DNA from: Pseudomonas pisciculturae
Lineage (GTDB): Bacteria; Pseudomonadota; Gammaproteobacteria; Pseudomonadales; Pseudomonadaceae
Reading direction: 5' to 3'
DNA length: 64,000 nt
Assembly: GCF_015461805.1 (NCBI RefSeq)
Contig: NZ_JACVZE010000001.1
Location: forward strand, 620,001 to 684,000
The position numbers and the translations under genes are program-made. The notes beneath the pieces are model-generated. The model worked only from the letters and a program-made list of their open reading frames with translations, searched no databases and had not been told where the DNA came from. Shown piece by piece: positions 63,364-64,000 of the stretch (within the stretch, counting starts at the first letter, position 1; each line of letters opens with the position of its first letter).

Positions 63364-64000
63364 ATGCATAAGGTTTTACTGTTGGCCCTGTTGGTCAGCC
63401 CCGTTGCCCTGGCCCAGAGCGTCAGTGTTGAAACCAACTCGTTGATGCGACTGCCCAGCAGCACCAGCGTGCTGCAACTGGAACGCCTGGACGTGGCGGA
63501 CTACGGCACGTTGCTGATTCCGGCGACCATCAGCCAGGTCACCGTGGATGAACTGCACCTTGGCCGCGAAGCCCGTATCGCCATCGTCCCCGGCAACAGC
63601 GCACTGCAATTGCAGGTACGCCATGCGCAACTGGATCACGGTAGCCAGATCACCTCGCGTGGCGCCCCCGGCACCCATGAAAAACCCGCCAAGGCTGGGC
63701 GTGACCTGACGTTGCGCATCAATTCTTTGGCGGCAGAAGAACTCTCGGTGGACGCCCGTGGCGGCGCCGGTGCCCAGGGGTATGCCGGACTGGACGGCGC
63801 CAATGGCGTAGACCCCGGTTGCACCTGGGGTTCGGCGGGGCGCGGTGCCAATGGCGATAACGGCGGTGACGGCCTGCCAGGCGGTGCCGGTGCGCTGGTG
63901 CGGGTAGAACTGCCGCAGAGCTTCCCGGCCGAGCAGATCAAGGTCTGGGTGGACGGCGGTGCCGGTGGGTTGGCCGGCACGGCGGGTAAACCTGGGCGTG
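63364..64000 (+). CDS. Glycine-rich collagen-like exported protein (partial)
   Basis: Open from ATG at 63364, preceded by a GGGGAG site, to the window end: 212 residues, 3' end missing. A signal peptide (MHKVLLLALLVSPVALA) precedes QSVSVETNSLMRLPSSTSVL. A beta-rich region follows (about 20-130), then G-X-Y-like repeats: GGAGAQGYAGLDGANGVD, a Cys, GRGANGDNGGDGLPGGAG, a beta segment LVRVELPQSFPAEQIKV, and a second run GGAGGLAGTAGKPGR reaching the edge. Not strict collagen. Possibly a surface or matrix protein; function unknown. Confidence 0.75.
   Translation, partial: MHKVLLLALLVSPVALAQSVSVETNSLMRLPSSTSVLQLERLDVADYGTLLIPATISQVTVDELHLGREARIAIVPGNSALQLQVRHAQLDHGSQITSRGAPGTHEKPAKAGRDLTLRINSLAAEELSVDARGGAGAQGYAGLDGANGVDPGCTWGSAGRGANGDNGGDGLPGGAGALVRVELPQSFPAEQIKVWVDGGAGGLAGTAGKPGR

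Overview
The window is chromosomal DNA from a Pseudomonas, most likely of the P. fluorescens group. The evidence is the gene order glnD-map / rpsB-tsf-pyrH-frr-uppS-cdsA-dxr-rseP-bamA-skp-lpxD-fabZ-lpxA-lpxB-rnhB-dnaE-accA-tilS-pyrG-kdsA-eno-ftsB-ispD / formaldehyde module / ispF-truD-surE-pcm-nlpD-rpoS, the high GC content, and many Pseudomonas-type REP/REPIN palindromes in the spacers. I assign taxon and function from recalled family knowledge; no database search was run.

Region 1 (1-37,050) is a dense, mostly plus-strand core block. It carries translation (rpsB, tsf, frr, map, tilS), cell-envelope synthesis (uppS, cdsA, rseP, bamA, skp, lpxD, fabZ, lpxA, lpxB, kdsA), isoprenoid precursors (dxr, ispD, ispF), nucleotide and lipid precursors (pyrH, pyrG, accA), DNA replication (dnaE, rnhB), division (ftsB) and the stationary-phase sigma factor (rpoS). 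Many neighbours overlap by 4 bases, which suggests translational coupling. A glutathione-dependent formaldehyde module (LysR regulator, adhC, fghA) sits between ispD and ispF.

Region 2 (37,050-49,100) is accessory. It has a cold-shock protein, dcd, and a small proline-rich protein, then a minus-strand block. In that block a four-gene DNA-repair set (Lhr-type helicase plus metallophosphoesterase; ATP-dependent ligase plus metallo-beta-lactamase exonuclease) is split into two pairs by a five-gene amino-acid ABC transporter operon resembling aotJQMOP. A very good sigma-54 -24/-12 element lies in front of the transporter operon.

Region 3 (49,100-60,500) holds a QuiP/penicillin-acylase-family lipoprotein, a glutathione S-transferase, and an iron-siderophore uptake locus: TonB-dependent receptor, binding protein, permease and ATPase, with a candidate Fur box and a divergent OmpR-type two-component system.

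Region 4 (60,500-64,000) has two SEC-C zinc-motif proteins (one His/Asp-rich), an LEA-type lipoprotein, a DUF6231-like protein, an OmpA-family lipoprotein with calcium-type repeats, and the start of a glycine-rich collagen-like secreted protein cut by the window end.

I saw no tRNA, rRNA, CRISPR array, transposase, prophage or clear pseudogene. The least ordinary items are the split repair cluster, the sigma-54-linked transporter with its aspartoacylase-like member, the terminator that abuts the ispF start codon, and the small metal-binding and glycine-rich proteins at the right end.
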